This document shows positions 1-11,490 of a stretch of 64,000 nucleotides of DNA, one piece after another. Made by a program: the position numbers and the translations under genes. Under the pieces are notes generated by a model that searched no databases, had not been told where the DNA came from, and saw only the letters and a program-made list of their open reading frames with translations. Each line of letters opens with the position of its first letter. Position 1 is the stretch's first letter. The DNA comes from Daucus carota subsp. sativus (lineage: Eukaryota > Streptophyta > Magnoliopsida > Apiales > Apiaceae): assembly GCF_001625215.2 (NCBI RefSeq), contig NC_030385.2, forward strand, positions 613,135 to 677,134. Direction: 5' to 3'.

Positions 1-3000
1 CATATAGCAATTCTTTATGTTCAGCACCAGATTCGAATGGCGTTAGTTGCTGCCCTACACTTGGATCTTGTTCCGAAAGTTAAAACCTTCCAATTTGTTG
101 GCATCTTAAATTCATGTTCTAAGAATTAGGATAAAGGCCAACATTTTAAAATTTTATATTCTTAAGACATCACAAAATATGTATATAGAGACCAGGCAAC
201 TAAGTATACAAATCCATGTTAAATCCAACAAAAATGAGCATTCAACAGCTAAACAAAAGAGCAATATAGAGATGCAAAATATTATACCTTTTTGGTGACC
301 CAATGATTGATGCTGCCTGTTAACGTGCTGATTATTCACTGAGGGTCTAGAGACTGAAATACTCCTCACGGCCGCAACATTAACTGAAGTTTGAGGAGAT
401 TGGCCGCTTTTCGATATGGCAGCAGAAGAACGACCATCACGTCCCAAATGTTGATTGGAAGAAGGGCTTTCTGTTGATGAAGCCTTGGCAGAAATATCGG
501 TAAGACGGCGCACACCAACTGCCCCAACCTCACGCTTAATAGCTCCAATGTTGGCTGCAGGTCTGGAATCAGGTGATGGCACATGAACAGGATCAGAAGA
601 CGACGAATACAACCCCGTCACAGAGTTCTTTGGTGAAGTTGCAGAATTTGGTTCGGGATCATTTGCCTTCTTTGTTCCAATTGGTTGGTTATCCTTTGGA
701 ACTGAAACTCGCCTATTCTCTGATGGTTCTTTCTTATCATTCGACTTAATTTCCCTGGGGTGCCTGGGCTGTGAATCAGTATTCCCATTTGAGGATTTAG
801 ATGAATGACGCTCCGCCGGCTGGTTCTGCTCATGGGAAGTCATAATCGAGCTGCTAAAGTACAAATATTCAAAATGTTCACTACACATATCACACAGAAC
901 ATTAAAAATATGTAAAACAGAGAAAATACTAAAGGGACCTAAAAGCACATCCCCATTTCCCAGAGAATCATTAGACTGGTGTAGGAACTTAGAGCCTGAA
1001 GGCCTAGAGTAGAAGTAAGAGATGTAAATGTATAAACCAAAATATATCCGCCAAACATATAGAGTACCTCTTATCAGGAGAGTCTTGCACTGGAGGTCTT
1101 ATCTCGCTTTTAGGGTTATGACAAGTTCTGTTGTCCTTCACAACACGAAACTCTCTGATTACTTTTGCATCTACAGTGAAAAGCAACAATCAATACATAG
1201 AAAAAGGTTAATAACCTATTATTACGCAGAAGAAATCATTTGTCCAGGATCTGAATCATGAACTAAGAGGGCCAAAATAGGACAAAGAAATTTCATATAA
1301 AGCCCTTTATATAGTAGTACAAGAAGAGCCTTCATATATAGTATGCAAGATGAGCGAACATCGTTAAGAAAGTTATATAGATAATTAAATATCACAACAA
1401 AAAACACTGACAAGTTGGAAGGGAAGAATATAGGACAGACATGCAGTAGCACAAAAGAAATAATAGAAAGCAAATCAAATCAAAAAAATGTGCAGAGAGC
1501 AGACAAATGTTTCTACCAAATATCAGTAACAGGCTAGAGAAAGAGTCAGAAATTTTGCATTTGAATTGATATTAATAAAAGACAAATTTTGTAGCATCTG
1601 CAGTTGCTGACACTCATTGGCAACTAATAGGCCTCTACATCTCTTGTGTATATAAGTTGGGTAAATGAATGCCTCTACATCTCTTGTGTATGCCTATGAC
1701 ATCTCTGTGAAGTAGCACTCAGATAAAACTGTTACCAATTAAAGTTATACACATACATGTATTCACTTATCCTTACCAGGCAAAGAATTTCGATTAGCTC
1801 CTCCTCTACGAATGTTGCGATCAGAATGTGCATTGTATAGGATCCCTTGATTCACAGAATTATGGATGGATCCTCCTCTGTGGATGTCGCGATCAGAATG
1901 TACATTGTATAAGGTCCCTTGATTTATAGGTTCACTAAGCTTGTTTGGTTGTGATGCAGTGTGGACGATGTTCGCTGTAACCTGACCTAAACACTTTGAT
2001 TACTCAAAATCTTAAATCAAGGTAGAACCATATAAGAAAAGTAACTTTCAATGCTCTGAAATAAAATAAGTGTTCATTGCTATAAAGACAAGTGTAAAAT
2101 TACACAAGTTTTGGCCAAAATGACTCCAATATCGGGAAAGCACAAATTACTAAATCAATGACCATGGAAGTAATACAGTATGTTATTTTATCTAAAACAA
2201 AGAGCTAAAATAAACTTGGTCAAAAGAAATACCTCTTTCCTTTTGTCTCTTTTTCTTTTCACCTCGTGAAATGGATCTGAATACAGAAAACACAAAAGCA
2301 TAATGAATGATAAATTAAAATGATAATACATTTTGCTAATGTAACAAGGTAGCATAATATAATGGGGACACTTGTTACTAAATAACATGTTGCATAACAG
2401 AAATATTACTATTAACTACTATTAATAATATAAATACTAAATGACCTAACACGTAGTTGAGCTGAAATGATCCAAATTATCCTTACATCCACACCAGATG
2501 ACATAATGAAACCAAAAGTCACATGCACCCACAGGTAAACAGCTATTATAAAACAGTAGAATCAACAATTTCTACCAAGAAAAAGCCATCATAATCCATC
2601 TAAAAGTGAAGCTGGTAGAGGACCATTAAACAACAAAAAATTTGTCCTCATATCAAGGGTAATCAACTCAAATCTTTCACAAGCCTCAATAATATTTCCA
2701 CATGCGTATACATACGTAGACAAATATGCATGTATATAAGCATACATGAAAAGACGAAATAAACTACAACTACTTTTTAATTTTTAAAAAAAAAACAATT
2801 AGTCTTCAATGATAAAAATCAGCGTCTATCATAATTAAGCCTACTAAAATCTTTATTCTATAAAAAAATAAGGAAGGGCTTCCAAAAATAATGAGGTTGT
2901 AAGGAGCCTCCATCAATTTAACTTCAGTGATTCGTGTTTCATGTTTCATAAGCTTGTTAATTGCACAAATTAAGCATCTAGTATTCAATGATATCCCGTA

Positions 3001-4543
3001 TCCCATTAGCATAACCACACAAAGTCCTACCAAACTCTTCCTCTAATCTATAAGCATTACAACCCATCAGAAACTCAGAGAGAAAAAGACAGAATAATAA
3101 TTAATTTAATCACACTAATGTTGTCCTATATAAGTATGCAACACATCCTTAGAAAAACAATAGCACAGAATCATTAACAAATACTTCTAAGGTATAAGAC
3201 AACTTACTTCTAGAATCCACAGAGGCTTATAATAATGATATTATGATGCACAATAGATAACATCGGGTGCAAAAGTGTCTCTTCACTCCAGAACATTAGG
3301 CATGGTGGATTCCAGTAGTATATATCTATTAACTTGTTCCAGTTCTCCAGGATGTTTACAGTAACGGATCCTAATTCTATACACCAATTTTTCTGAACAG
3401 TGACTATCTCGTATAGTTAAAACAACCAAAGATCTAATGTAAACAAATTAATTTTGGGTCTTATCCTTTAGAATTGAGATCTTTTATATGACATGAAAAT
3501 CTTTAAGGTTCAATATTTACTTCCCCACAATTCCTTCAACGAAATGTACAACCAACTCAAAGCTGCCAGCAAATTATATCCTAAGCATACTAGAAAGAAA
3601 TGTCACAAATGCATTAATACCTTTGTATGTTCAAGATAGCAAGTCCCCATTCCTACTTACGGGACATAGGCCCTTATAACCTGACTAGAACTGTCTAGTC
3701 ACCTTCTAAAACTTGACTTGGCAAGACGATATACTACTCTACTTCCATCGACATACTAGCTTGGCGACTGAAAATGGGTAGATACTTAGATATACCTCTT
3801 AACGTAACTTATCAATCATGATTCATGTCTGTATATTAATTCAAACGGCTGCTAAAGATGTAAACATTAAACTTCTGTGGATTATCACTAAGTAATATCA
3901 GGCATTAAGAAAACTGCATTGCAACTGGGCATAAATCTTTATGCAAACATTTCCATCCTGAAGAAGAGAACTCCATGAATCTTGAATTTTCCACCCCTAA
4001 CTATATTTGACAATTCAAAGTTTTCAAGAACGTAAAACATAATCTTTGACTCTTCAAAACAAAAGTCATAACAAATCCATCATTTTAAACAGCTTATTAG
4101 TGAAACAAGAATATCCCCACACACAAAGTTAGTTTCCTTGTCTAATCCCCATCATCCACAATTGCAAGAAAATACAATTCACAACAAAACAGTGCAAGTA
4201 TGCAACTACAAAATTCTCATAACGAAAAAAACACACATAACAACCTAAAAGAAACAAATTCATACATAAGAGTAGCAAAAACATCTTTAAAACATTACAA
4301 AACACTATTAAGACTCAAGAAAACATATAACCAACATACAAACACAACAACCTAAAAGAAACAAATTCATACATACGAGTAGCAAAAATATCTTTAAAAA
4401 ATTACAAAACACTATTAAGACTCAAGAAAACATATAAACAACTATAAATATCAGAAGTTATCACCACAAGAGAGAGAGGGAGAGGGGAAGAGAGAGAGAG
4501 AGGGGGGGGCGGGGAGGGAGGGGGGAAGAGAGAGGGAGGGAGG

Positions 4544-4589
<46 letters not shown>

Positions 4590-4764
4590 CTTGATTCAAC
4601 AATTTCTGAGCAGTTTCATTAGGATTCATATTGGTTTCTTTGAGGGTAGAGTAAATTTCAGCATCAGAGTGATTCCCCACAATCTCTTTGATCGACTGTA
4701 TCGTTTTCCTCACTCCAGCAGACAGTATTTGCGCTCCGCCCTCTGTTCTTGACCCGGCGACCAT
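1..4764 (-). CDS. GIP1-like: GBF-interacting protein 1-like (DUF1296/GIP1_N), partial: 5' part of gene
   Basis: The N-terminus (start codon at 4764, MVAGSRTEGG) carries the GIP1_N/DUF1296 UBA-like fold, residues about 8-73, with the typical LKETNMNPNETAQKLL helix followed by DPFHEVKRKRDKRKE. The family is known for plant GBF-interacting protein 1, which binds bZIP G-box factors in the nucleus and aids their DNA binding. Exons on the minus strand that keep phase: 4764-4590, 2276-2233, 1981-1777, 1170-1068, 850-288, and probably 66-1 continuing off the window. The last join is the least sure. Intron 1 (2.3 kb) opens with a long CT tract. The rest of the visible protein is Ser/Asn/Gln-rich and low in complexity, usual for this family. 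Exon 3 contains an in-frame 24-codon tandem duplication. The C-terminal half lies outside the window. Confidence 0.85.
1631..1691. repeat. Short direct repeat (about 21 bp, 40-bp period) in intron
   Basis: GCCTCTACATCTCTTGTGTA occurs at 1631 and again at 1671, inside the intron between exons 3 and 4 of the GIP1-like gene. It is a simple local duplication. Confidence 0.8.
1781..1924 (-). repeat. In-frame 72-bp tandem duplication in GIP1-like exon 3
   Basis: Two adjacent 72-nt units, 1924-1853 and 1852-1781 on the minus strand. They encode 24-residue repeats beginning NQGTLYNVHSDRD and NQGILYNAHSDRN. The copies differ at several positions but stay in frame. Confidence 0.85.
4241..4442. repeat. 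107-bp tandem duplication in GIP1-like intron 1
   Basis: A unit starting CAACCTAAAAGAAACAAATT at 4241 is repeated from 4348 with few changes. It continues through the shared CACTATTAAGACTCAAGAAA segment to about 4442. No function is evident. Confidence 0.85.
4468..4585. repeat. GA/CT-rich microsatellite at the start of intron 1
   Basis: About 118 bp of GA repeats broken by poly-G runs on the plus strand, so CT-rich in the transcript. It begins 4 nt after the exon 1 donor at 4589. Such tracts are targets of GAGA-type BBR/BPC proteins in plants; any regulatory role here is inference. Confidence 0.9.
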
Positions 4765-6406
4765 CTCCGACGATTATTAAACCCTAGCTCACCGATTCTT
4801 ATTCAATTCCAATTCAAGATTCACCAAACTCAATTCACTCACTTGCATTCAATATCAAACACTAACCTTATGATTGTATATATTATATGTATGTATATGT
4901 AGAGAGATAGAGAGCGAAAAAGCAGAGAGAACGGCTGAAGAAGAGAGAGTTAAGGGACGAAACAAGGGTTTTAAAAACTAATTTACCCCCTGATACAAGA
5001 CGAGCCCATTTGTTCTGCTCGGGTCGGATCTTTTCCGGGTTGCTTTTAACTCGCTTGCGCCGCGATACGCGCTTCTCAATTCTAATTTCTTTATTTTCTT
5101 ATTATTGTTTTGGAAAAAGTTCTGATTTCTTTATTGCTTTTTGATTTATCTATTATGATCTTTTATTTTTAATACTTACTGCGCCCAATCCCATGTATTT
5201 TATGTGTATGTGCATTACACAACAATTCATTAATTCATTTGTGAATATGTTTATTCATTTATCTCTTCTCTAGCTACGGGTTTTGATATTAAGTGAGTGT
5301 TAATTTTTTAATTATTTCATATTCTTAAATCTATAGTAACAAAATATCACCCTTAATTTACATTTTATTGTTTTGGAAAAATTTCTGATTTCTTTATTGC
5401 TTTTTAATTTATCTATTATAATCTCTTATTTTTAACACTTACTGCGCCCATGTATTTTATGTGTACGTGCATTACACACAACAATTCATTAATTCACTTG
5501 TAAATATGTTTATTCATTTATCTCTTCTCTGGCTACAGGTTTTGATATCAAGTGAGTGTTAAATTTTTAATAATTTCATATTCTTAAATCTCTAGCAACA
5601 AAATATCACCCTTCTCATTCTCAAAACAAAATATCACCCTTAATTTACATTTTATCACAAATTTAGGAATATTGTCTGAAAAAATTGTGAACTTCGAGAC
5701 ATCACCGAGACATATGAACTTGTATTTAAAAATACGATGATGTTTAAATTTTTATTCAAAACAAAAAAAACTGAAAAAATATTGTGTAACTATATTTTAT
5801 AAGAGTCTTGAAATGTTTGTCGGGACAGACGGGATAATAATTTTCGTATAGTCGTCGTGTTGGGCAAATATAGGTGTTGACCTTTGAGAGTGAGCAACGA
5901 TTCTTTTTCACGGGCCAAGTTCACTTGGAGGAATTCAGATATGATTTTCAGCCAATTGGTTTCATAAATAATGATAAACTTGTGATCAGGTTGTTCACTT
6001 GCTCTGTGTATAGTGATTCTCGTTTAGTATTTAGAAATCTGAAGGAACAATCAGAAAAAGAAAGAAAGGATTAATTCGAACTTAAATGGCACAATCTAAA
6101 AAACCAGTAAAGGAGGAGAGAGCCTGGATTTTCTATTGCAGTGATTACAATGGTCAATAATCTAATAGCCAAAGGAGCTCACTTGACCAAAAATAAAATT
6201 GTGAAGCACGAGAGCGAGATTCCTGGAGCCCCAATCTAGTCTCAATTTATTAAATAAAATAAAATCTCATTCTTTGCCTTCATTCGACCCCAATAAAAAT
6301 GTTCACAGAGGTATCCTACATGTTGAAATGTCTGTCTACTTAGCAATGGGTTAATTTTTCCAGTACAAGTAAAACTTGATCTACGTAATTTGGAACCTTG
6401 CCTAAA
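4765..6406. other. Intergenic region between the GIP1-like and BRX-like genes
   Basis: It holds the GIP1-like promoter and leader (GA-rich at 4902-4950), a 263-bp tandem duplication (5102-5655), AT-rich DNA, and the 3' UTR of the BRX-like gene just left of its stop codon at 6407. The short ORF at 5874-6074 has no recognisable domain, and I do not call it a gene. Confidence 0.7.
5102..5655. repeat. 263-bp tandem duplication
   Basis: The segment starting TTATTGTTTTGGAAAAA at 5102 recurs from 5365 at an offset of 263 bp. It shares the landmarks ACTTACTGCGCCCA, GTGCATTACACA, CTTCTCT-GCTAC and AAAATATCACCCTT. The second copy has a small extra duplication of the AAAATATCACCCTT end. Confidence 0.85.
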
Positions 6407-9400
6407 TCATAAATACTGTTCTTGTATCCGCCCTCTGTTCTCTTCCCACCACAACCTTGCCTGCATTTCTCCAAACTTTTCCCGGCTGCATATAACAGAA
6501 CTTAGTGTTACAACGGCTACTTTTATCTTTATGCATTTTACCTTGTAAGAAAACTTGAATAATCAATGTACAAGCCCATTATTTATTCCCCGTGGAAGAC
6601 TAATAATACAGGCTACTTCAATGACTTAGGGTATTGTGTCACCCCTCGTGTGCAACATTAAAAAATTCTAAATCTAGATGCAACAACTATTATCCTAATT
6701 ATGTGTTCAGAACCTATATCAAATACTAGTAAAGAGATGACTCTAAATCATAGCTTGCGAGCTTCGGAAGGAATGCATTCCCAAAATATGCTATTGATAT
6801 TTATCTTTAAACTATGCAACTTAATTGTTTTAAATCCGGTGAATTTGTTTCCATATATTACTGGTGAATATGACTCTAATTTCTAATAAGTGCACAACAC
6901 TTCCTTGTAGACATATAGCCAGCATGAAGTGGGTATTTAGCAAGACATGCACCTATTAGACTGACGAAAAAATATAGATATTTTGTAAGTTTGAGATACT
7001 ACACGGCTTTATCATAAGAAAGATTCTGACACCATGTTTTCTTCAATTATGTTATGATGTAAATGGAGAAAAATTGCAACTCTAGCCATGAGTTTAAAAT
7101 ATTGTACCTGAATCGGACACGCCTAAGCTCCCGGATACCACTTGGCAATGCTCTGATAGTGATGTACACTCCTGGTACATCCTGCTCAATCCATTCAGAC
7201 TCCATATCACTTGCATTGCTCAAAGAAACATCACCTGAGCGATCACCTTCTCTAGATGAACTAGTCCTTGCAGAAGCATCTATTGATGATGTCTCTGTTT
7301 TTCCTGCACTAATGCTTGACAATTTCGGGGTTGAAGCAAGGGCAGAGTCATGGTGATGATGAGACTCCACTTGATGCTGGTCAAGTGAATCCGAGGATGA
7401 GCCCTTCGCATCAGGACGCTGCAAATTGCGAGGCTTCCGCTCTTTACTTAATGGCGGTGTTTCTGGGCTGCTCCCATCAGATTCAATTTTTGATACCTGA
7501 AAAGATTAAAATTACAATTGTAATATATATTCAACCCTAGGTATTGGATTTCTTTGTTCATACAATCATCTCAATTTTCTTCTGATGGCTGAGCATAACA
7601 TTAGCCGTGACAGAAGCTCCATAAAAGAACTAAATTTGTGAAATTTTTAGCAGGTTTCTAGATTTAAACTACTAACGGCAATTTAATCAATTAAATATAA
7701 AATTTCCATCTTTAGAATTCAAACTAGTTTTTACAATTTAATCAATGAGCTATATATACAAATGAGATAGCCCGTACAATTTAAAAGTGACCAACTGTAC
7801 ATTGAAGGCCAACAGAAACATGTGAAGCCACGGCATAACATGAAATATTAACTGATTAAACTTAAACAGAATTAAAAACATACAGCTACTAGCACACTGC
7901 GCAGTCAATATAGGATTAAAAACTAACCTCATCTTCAGATCTTGGAGGGGTTGGAAGTGCTACTGCTTGACGATTGAACTGTTGGACATTGTATAGTTCC
8001 ATTACTTTGTCATAGTTCTCCGCCCACCACCTTTGAGCTTGCCATTTGTTGAAAACATCGCGACTGATGAAACATTAAAAAAACACATCAATCCAGCTAC
8101 ATGAATACAAAATACTTCTAAGAAGAATGAGTAAAATGTAATTACTACGTCTATTCAGACATGGGACAAGAACTTGGTGTCTGGATTGTTGACAGTGTAT
8201 ATGATACTACACAGGCAGTTATCGCTTAGTAAGGGGACTGAGGTGTATAATAAGCTATGGTGGTAAGAGGATTATATGGATAAATATTAATATAAAAGTA
8301 ATCACATATCTCCAAATGAACTTGCATTTTGGCGAGGCCCTTTAGAAATTGTAGAATGAATATATTCAGTTGAAAGAGGGCTTTTAAGTAAGACCAAAGC
8401 TTTGTCCATATATCAAATCCTCAATTGTCTAATTTGTATTAGTGATAGATAAATGACATCAATGGATAAAATTTTACATATTTATATCAATAATTATGAG
8501 CTAGTGTCCCTTTTAACAACACAGTTCATGAAAAATCTGGCAATAGAACACTTGATTTCAGATTTATTCTACTGAAGCACAAACAGTCTACTGAGGACTT
8601 CTTGTACTAAGCTGGTCAATGAAGTAGTGGGGATTGGGGTCTACCCTTGAGATATCTACTCTTTACCATACAAAAACTTTAACATCAAAAAACAGTAATC
8701 TTCACCACGACAAAGAAAATCTTTGAAGTACTTTTGGATACAGCTCTAAAAAACTATGAAACCATGAGTGGCAAACAGAGGAACAAAACAAATCTTCATC
8801 CGCGATTATCTAAATCTGATGCCAAATTAGCATAATTTATACAAAAAAAATAGATTAAGCTTCTACAACACCACAGTCTGGAGCATATCTATTATTGGTC
8901 ATAAAAGTCATTGATTTTATTGCAAGGATAGATTGTAATTGTCATCATATTGTACAAAGGGAGACATAAGTCAATTCTCAGATAAGGACATGTATTGGTT
9001 AGTAGTATATCCATAATAATAAATGTGACACACAACAAAGACAGCAAGCAGCCATGTGAAGCCCAGCTGCAGTACTTAAACAACATGAATGTGACCCCCG
9101 GAATTCAAAAAAAGTTGCCTGCTTGTACATTATTATCAACCATAGAATTGATTAAAGGGGATCTAGAGGTACATACATTGAAACAGTTTTCACTCTAGAA
9201 ACTGACAAAATCTCAACAGTTTCAATGCATGTAACGCCAATTTAATCCCACTTGCGGAAATATACATTTTTCAAACTCATATGAAAAGTCAACCACATGA
9301 AATTATCAATCTCGAAAACAAATCCTAATCCAATTAAAATCAAATTAAGCATTTAGAGTGCAATTAACAGAATGTACCTAAATCGAATTCGCTTCAAATC

Positions 9401-9992
9401 ATTCCCATTGTTAGGCAATGACACGAATGTAATCAACACGCCAGGCTCGACCTGAGCAACCCATTCCTTAGGCTCATCGTTATCGTCCTCATCGTCGTCT
9501 TCGAAAACAACAGACTCAGTTCTTCCACTGACAGAAGTAGGAGTGTTTTGGCCACTGGACAGGCCTTTCAATCTGGCCTCCATTTCTTTTCCCCAAACTC
9601 TCGGCGTCGAATCAGCACTGCCGGTTCTCCTATAAGAGCAATGAAACCTCTCCGAAGTGGTATCGGAATCGGCGTAGCTTCGGGTCGGTTTTCGGTTTGA
9701 TGATCCGGAACATGGCTTGCAGGGCTTCAACGCAATGTCCTTGATCTAAAACACATTACAACACAATATAAAACAATCACAATAGAGAGAGAGGGAGGGA
9801 GGGAGGGAGAGAGAGAGAGAGAGAGAGAGAGACCTGAGAAGTGAGAGCTTTGATGGAGTGCTGTTTGGCAGTGGGAGTAGTGACAGGTTCTTGTTGTTGA
9901 TTCAATACGTCGTCGTTGTCATCATCGTCGAGGTGTTGAGGGGGGAGAGATCCGCCGCCAATGTGTTTGGAACAAGCTATACATGTCAACAT
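6407..9992 (-). CDS. BRX-like: BREVIS RADIX family protein (BRX/BRX-like)
   Basis: Exons on the minus strand: 9992-9834, 9745-9378, 8063-7928, 7496-7108, 6485-6407, giving 376 aa with every junction in phase. The N-terminus MLTCIACSK matches the conserved BRX start, whose cysteines are S-acylated in the family and anchor it to the plasma membrane. Two BRX domains are visible: residues about 145-200 (KEWVAQVEPGVLITF, RIRFSRDVFNKWQAQRWW) and about 322-376, ending RIQEQYL. An acidic stretch precedes domain 1, and Ser/His-rich linkers separate the domains. Family members act in polar membrane domains in auxin transport, root and protophloem growth and vascular development, with PAX/D6PK-type kinases and PIP5K. 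Length is close to the usual 330-385 aa. Which BRX paralogue this is cannot be told. A GA tract lies in the presumed 5' UTR, and a CT tract begins at the exon 1 donor. Confidence 0.95.
9785..9832. repeat. GA/CT microsatellite at the BRX-like intron 1 donor
   Basis: GA repeats with GGGA interruptions on the plus strand. On the transcript, intron 1 begins directly GTCTCTCTCTCT, so the 5' splice site is part of the microsatellite. Confidence 0.9.
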
Positions 9993-10085
9993 AATTCTTT
10001 CGCAAGTGGGATACGTACAAGTGTGTGTAATAATGTTCAACGGAATGGGCAGGGTTAATAATAATCCTTCACTTATAAATCAATC

Positions 10086-10091
<6 letters not shown>

Positions 10092-10125
<34 letters not shown>
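10092..10125. repeat. GA microsatellite in the BRX-like leader
   Basis: About 17 GA units, 100 bp upstream of the BRX-like start codon at 9992. On the transcript it reads as a CT-rich 5' UTR or promoter tract. Confidence 0.9.
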
Positions 10126-10129
<4 letters not shown>

Positions 10130-11324
10130 GTGGGAGAGTGTGAGAGAGTAATAAAGAGTTTGCGGCAATTAAGGAGAGTAAAGATAGTTTACTAATAGGA
10201 TGGATTGGATCCAAGGGGGTTTGAGAGAGTCTAGCTTCCTAGGCTTGCACTTTGTTTTATTACACACGCCCAGATCCACACTCGAGCAGCAGCAGCGAAG
10301 CACTGTGTTGTTTATACAAGTGTGTCAGTTTTATACATACACATGGAGATGGGGGTACGCACAGACTGCTCGTAGACTACAAATTTAACCAAACGTCACG
10401 TTTGTGTTCTGCCAGGGTTATAAATGAACCCAGCTCTTAGTTAATTTTATTCCGAGTTCGACTTTATATATTTTCTGGAACATTCCCGGGTCTAGGTAAA
10501 ATTTCATAAATATATAATAAATAATTTAATTTAATAAAAATTTATATTAAATAATAAATTCCAATAATAATTTATATGTGATATTTTTATTATATTATAA
10601 TATCAAATTTAAAATCTATCAGTAAGAAGATGGAAAGTATGTGTAAAAAGCAAGAAATGAATATTTAATTATAAAAATTAAATATAAATAAAATCAGCTA
10701 TTATTTGTTTATGAAAAATGACGATTAATGTTAAAGACTTAAAAAATGATTAGAATTTGTCTGGATTGGATTTTATTATACCCGTAATTTGTTCGGAGAT
10801 GTTTTAAGGTGTTTCATCCGACATGGGCTTAAATTGACAAAGATAATATCCTCTAGTGCTCTCTTTCAAAGCATATTAATTATAAGAACATCGGATTTTT
10901 TTTATTTCCAAAATACTTCATGTCTGGTTAAATTAAAACAGCGATAAGTTCAACTGGTTTTATCTTAGAGAATTCCAACTACGTTAACTATAATGGTAGG
11001 ATGAATCGGACATTTAACACATGTAAAATATGTTGAACTTAAGACATTACACTTCGATGATATTAGTCATATTGGTTGGTAGTAATTTAAAAATAACATA
11101 TTATTAAAATTCTAAATTATTATAAATAGAATATATCATTTTAATATGGTAAAAAATGATGTATAATTTTTCTACAAATTTTTTACATGCAAGTTTACAG
11201 AAGTTCGACAAAATATAATCATTTACAAGAGGTTGACTAAAATTATTAATAAGAAATGGAGTTTGTCGGATTATGAATATAATTTTTATCTTTACACGTC
11301 AACTTGTTTTTTTCTCTGTTCTAA

Positions 11325-11490
11325 AAGTCGGTGATTAATCACGATTGATCACCGATTAATCCATGTTCCGTAACTCACCGAACTGATTAAATATCCGATT
11401 AATCACCGATGAACCCGATTAATCCCCGATCAATTCAATTAATCTCCGATTAATCCTTGTTCCGTGACTTCACCGATTAAGTCCGATTCC
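11325..11490. repeat. Degenerate CCGATTAATC short repeats
   Basis: GATTAATC or CCGATTAAT-like words recur at least eight times within about 165 bp, with irregular spacing. Confidence 0.6.

Noticed and set aside
4402-4585. Leu-Ser repeat protein tail following the DUF1296 domain
   Set aside because: This is translation of the intron 1 CT microsatellite past the splice donor at 4589, not protein.
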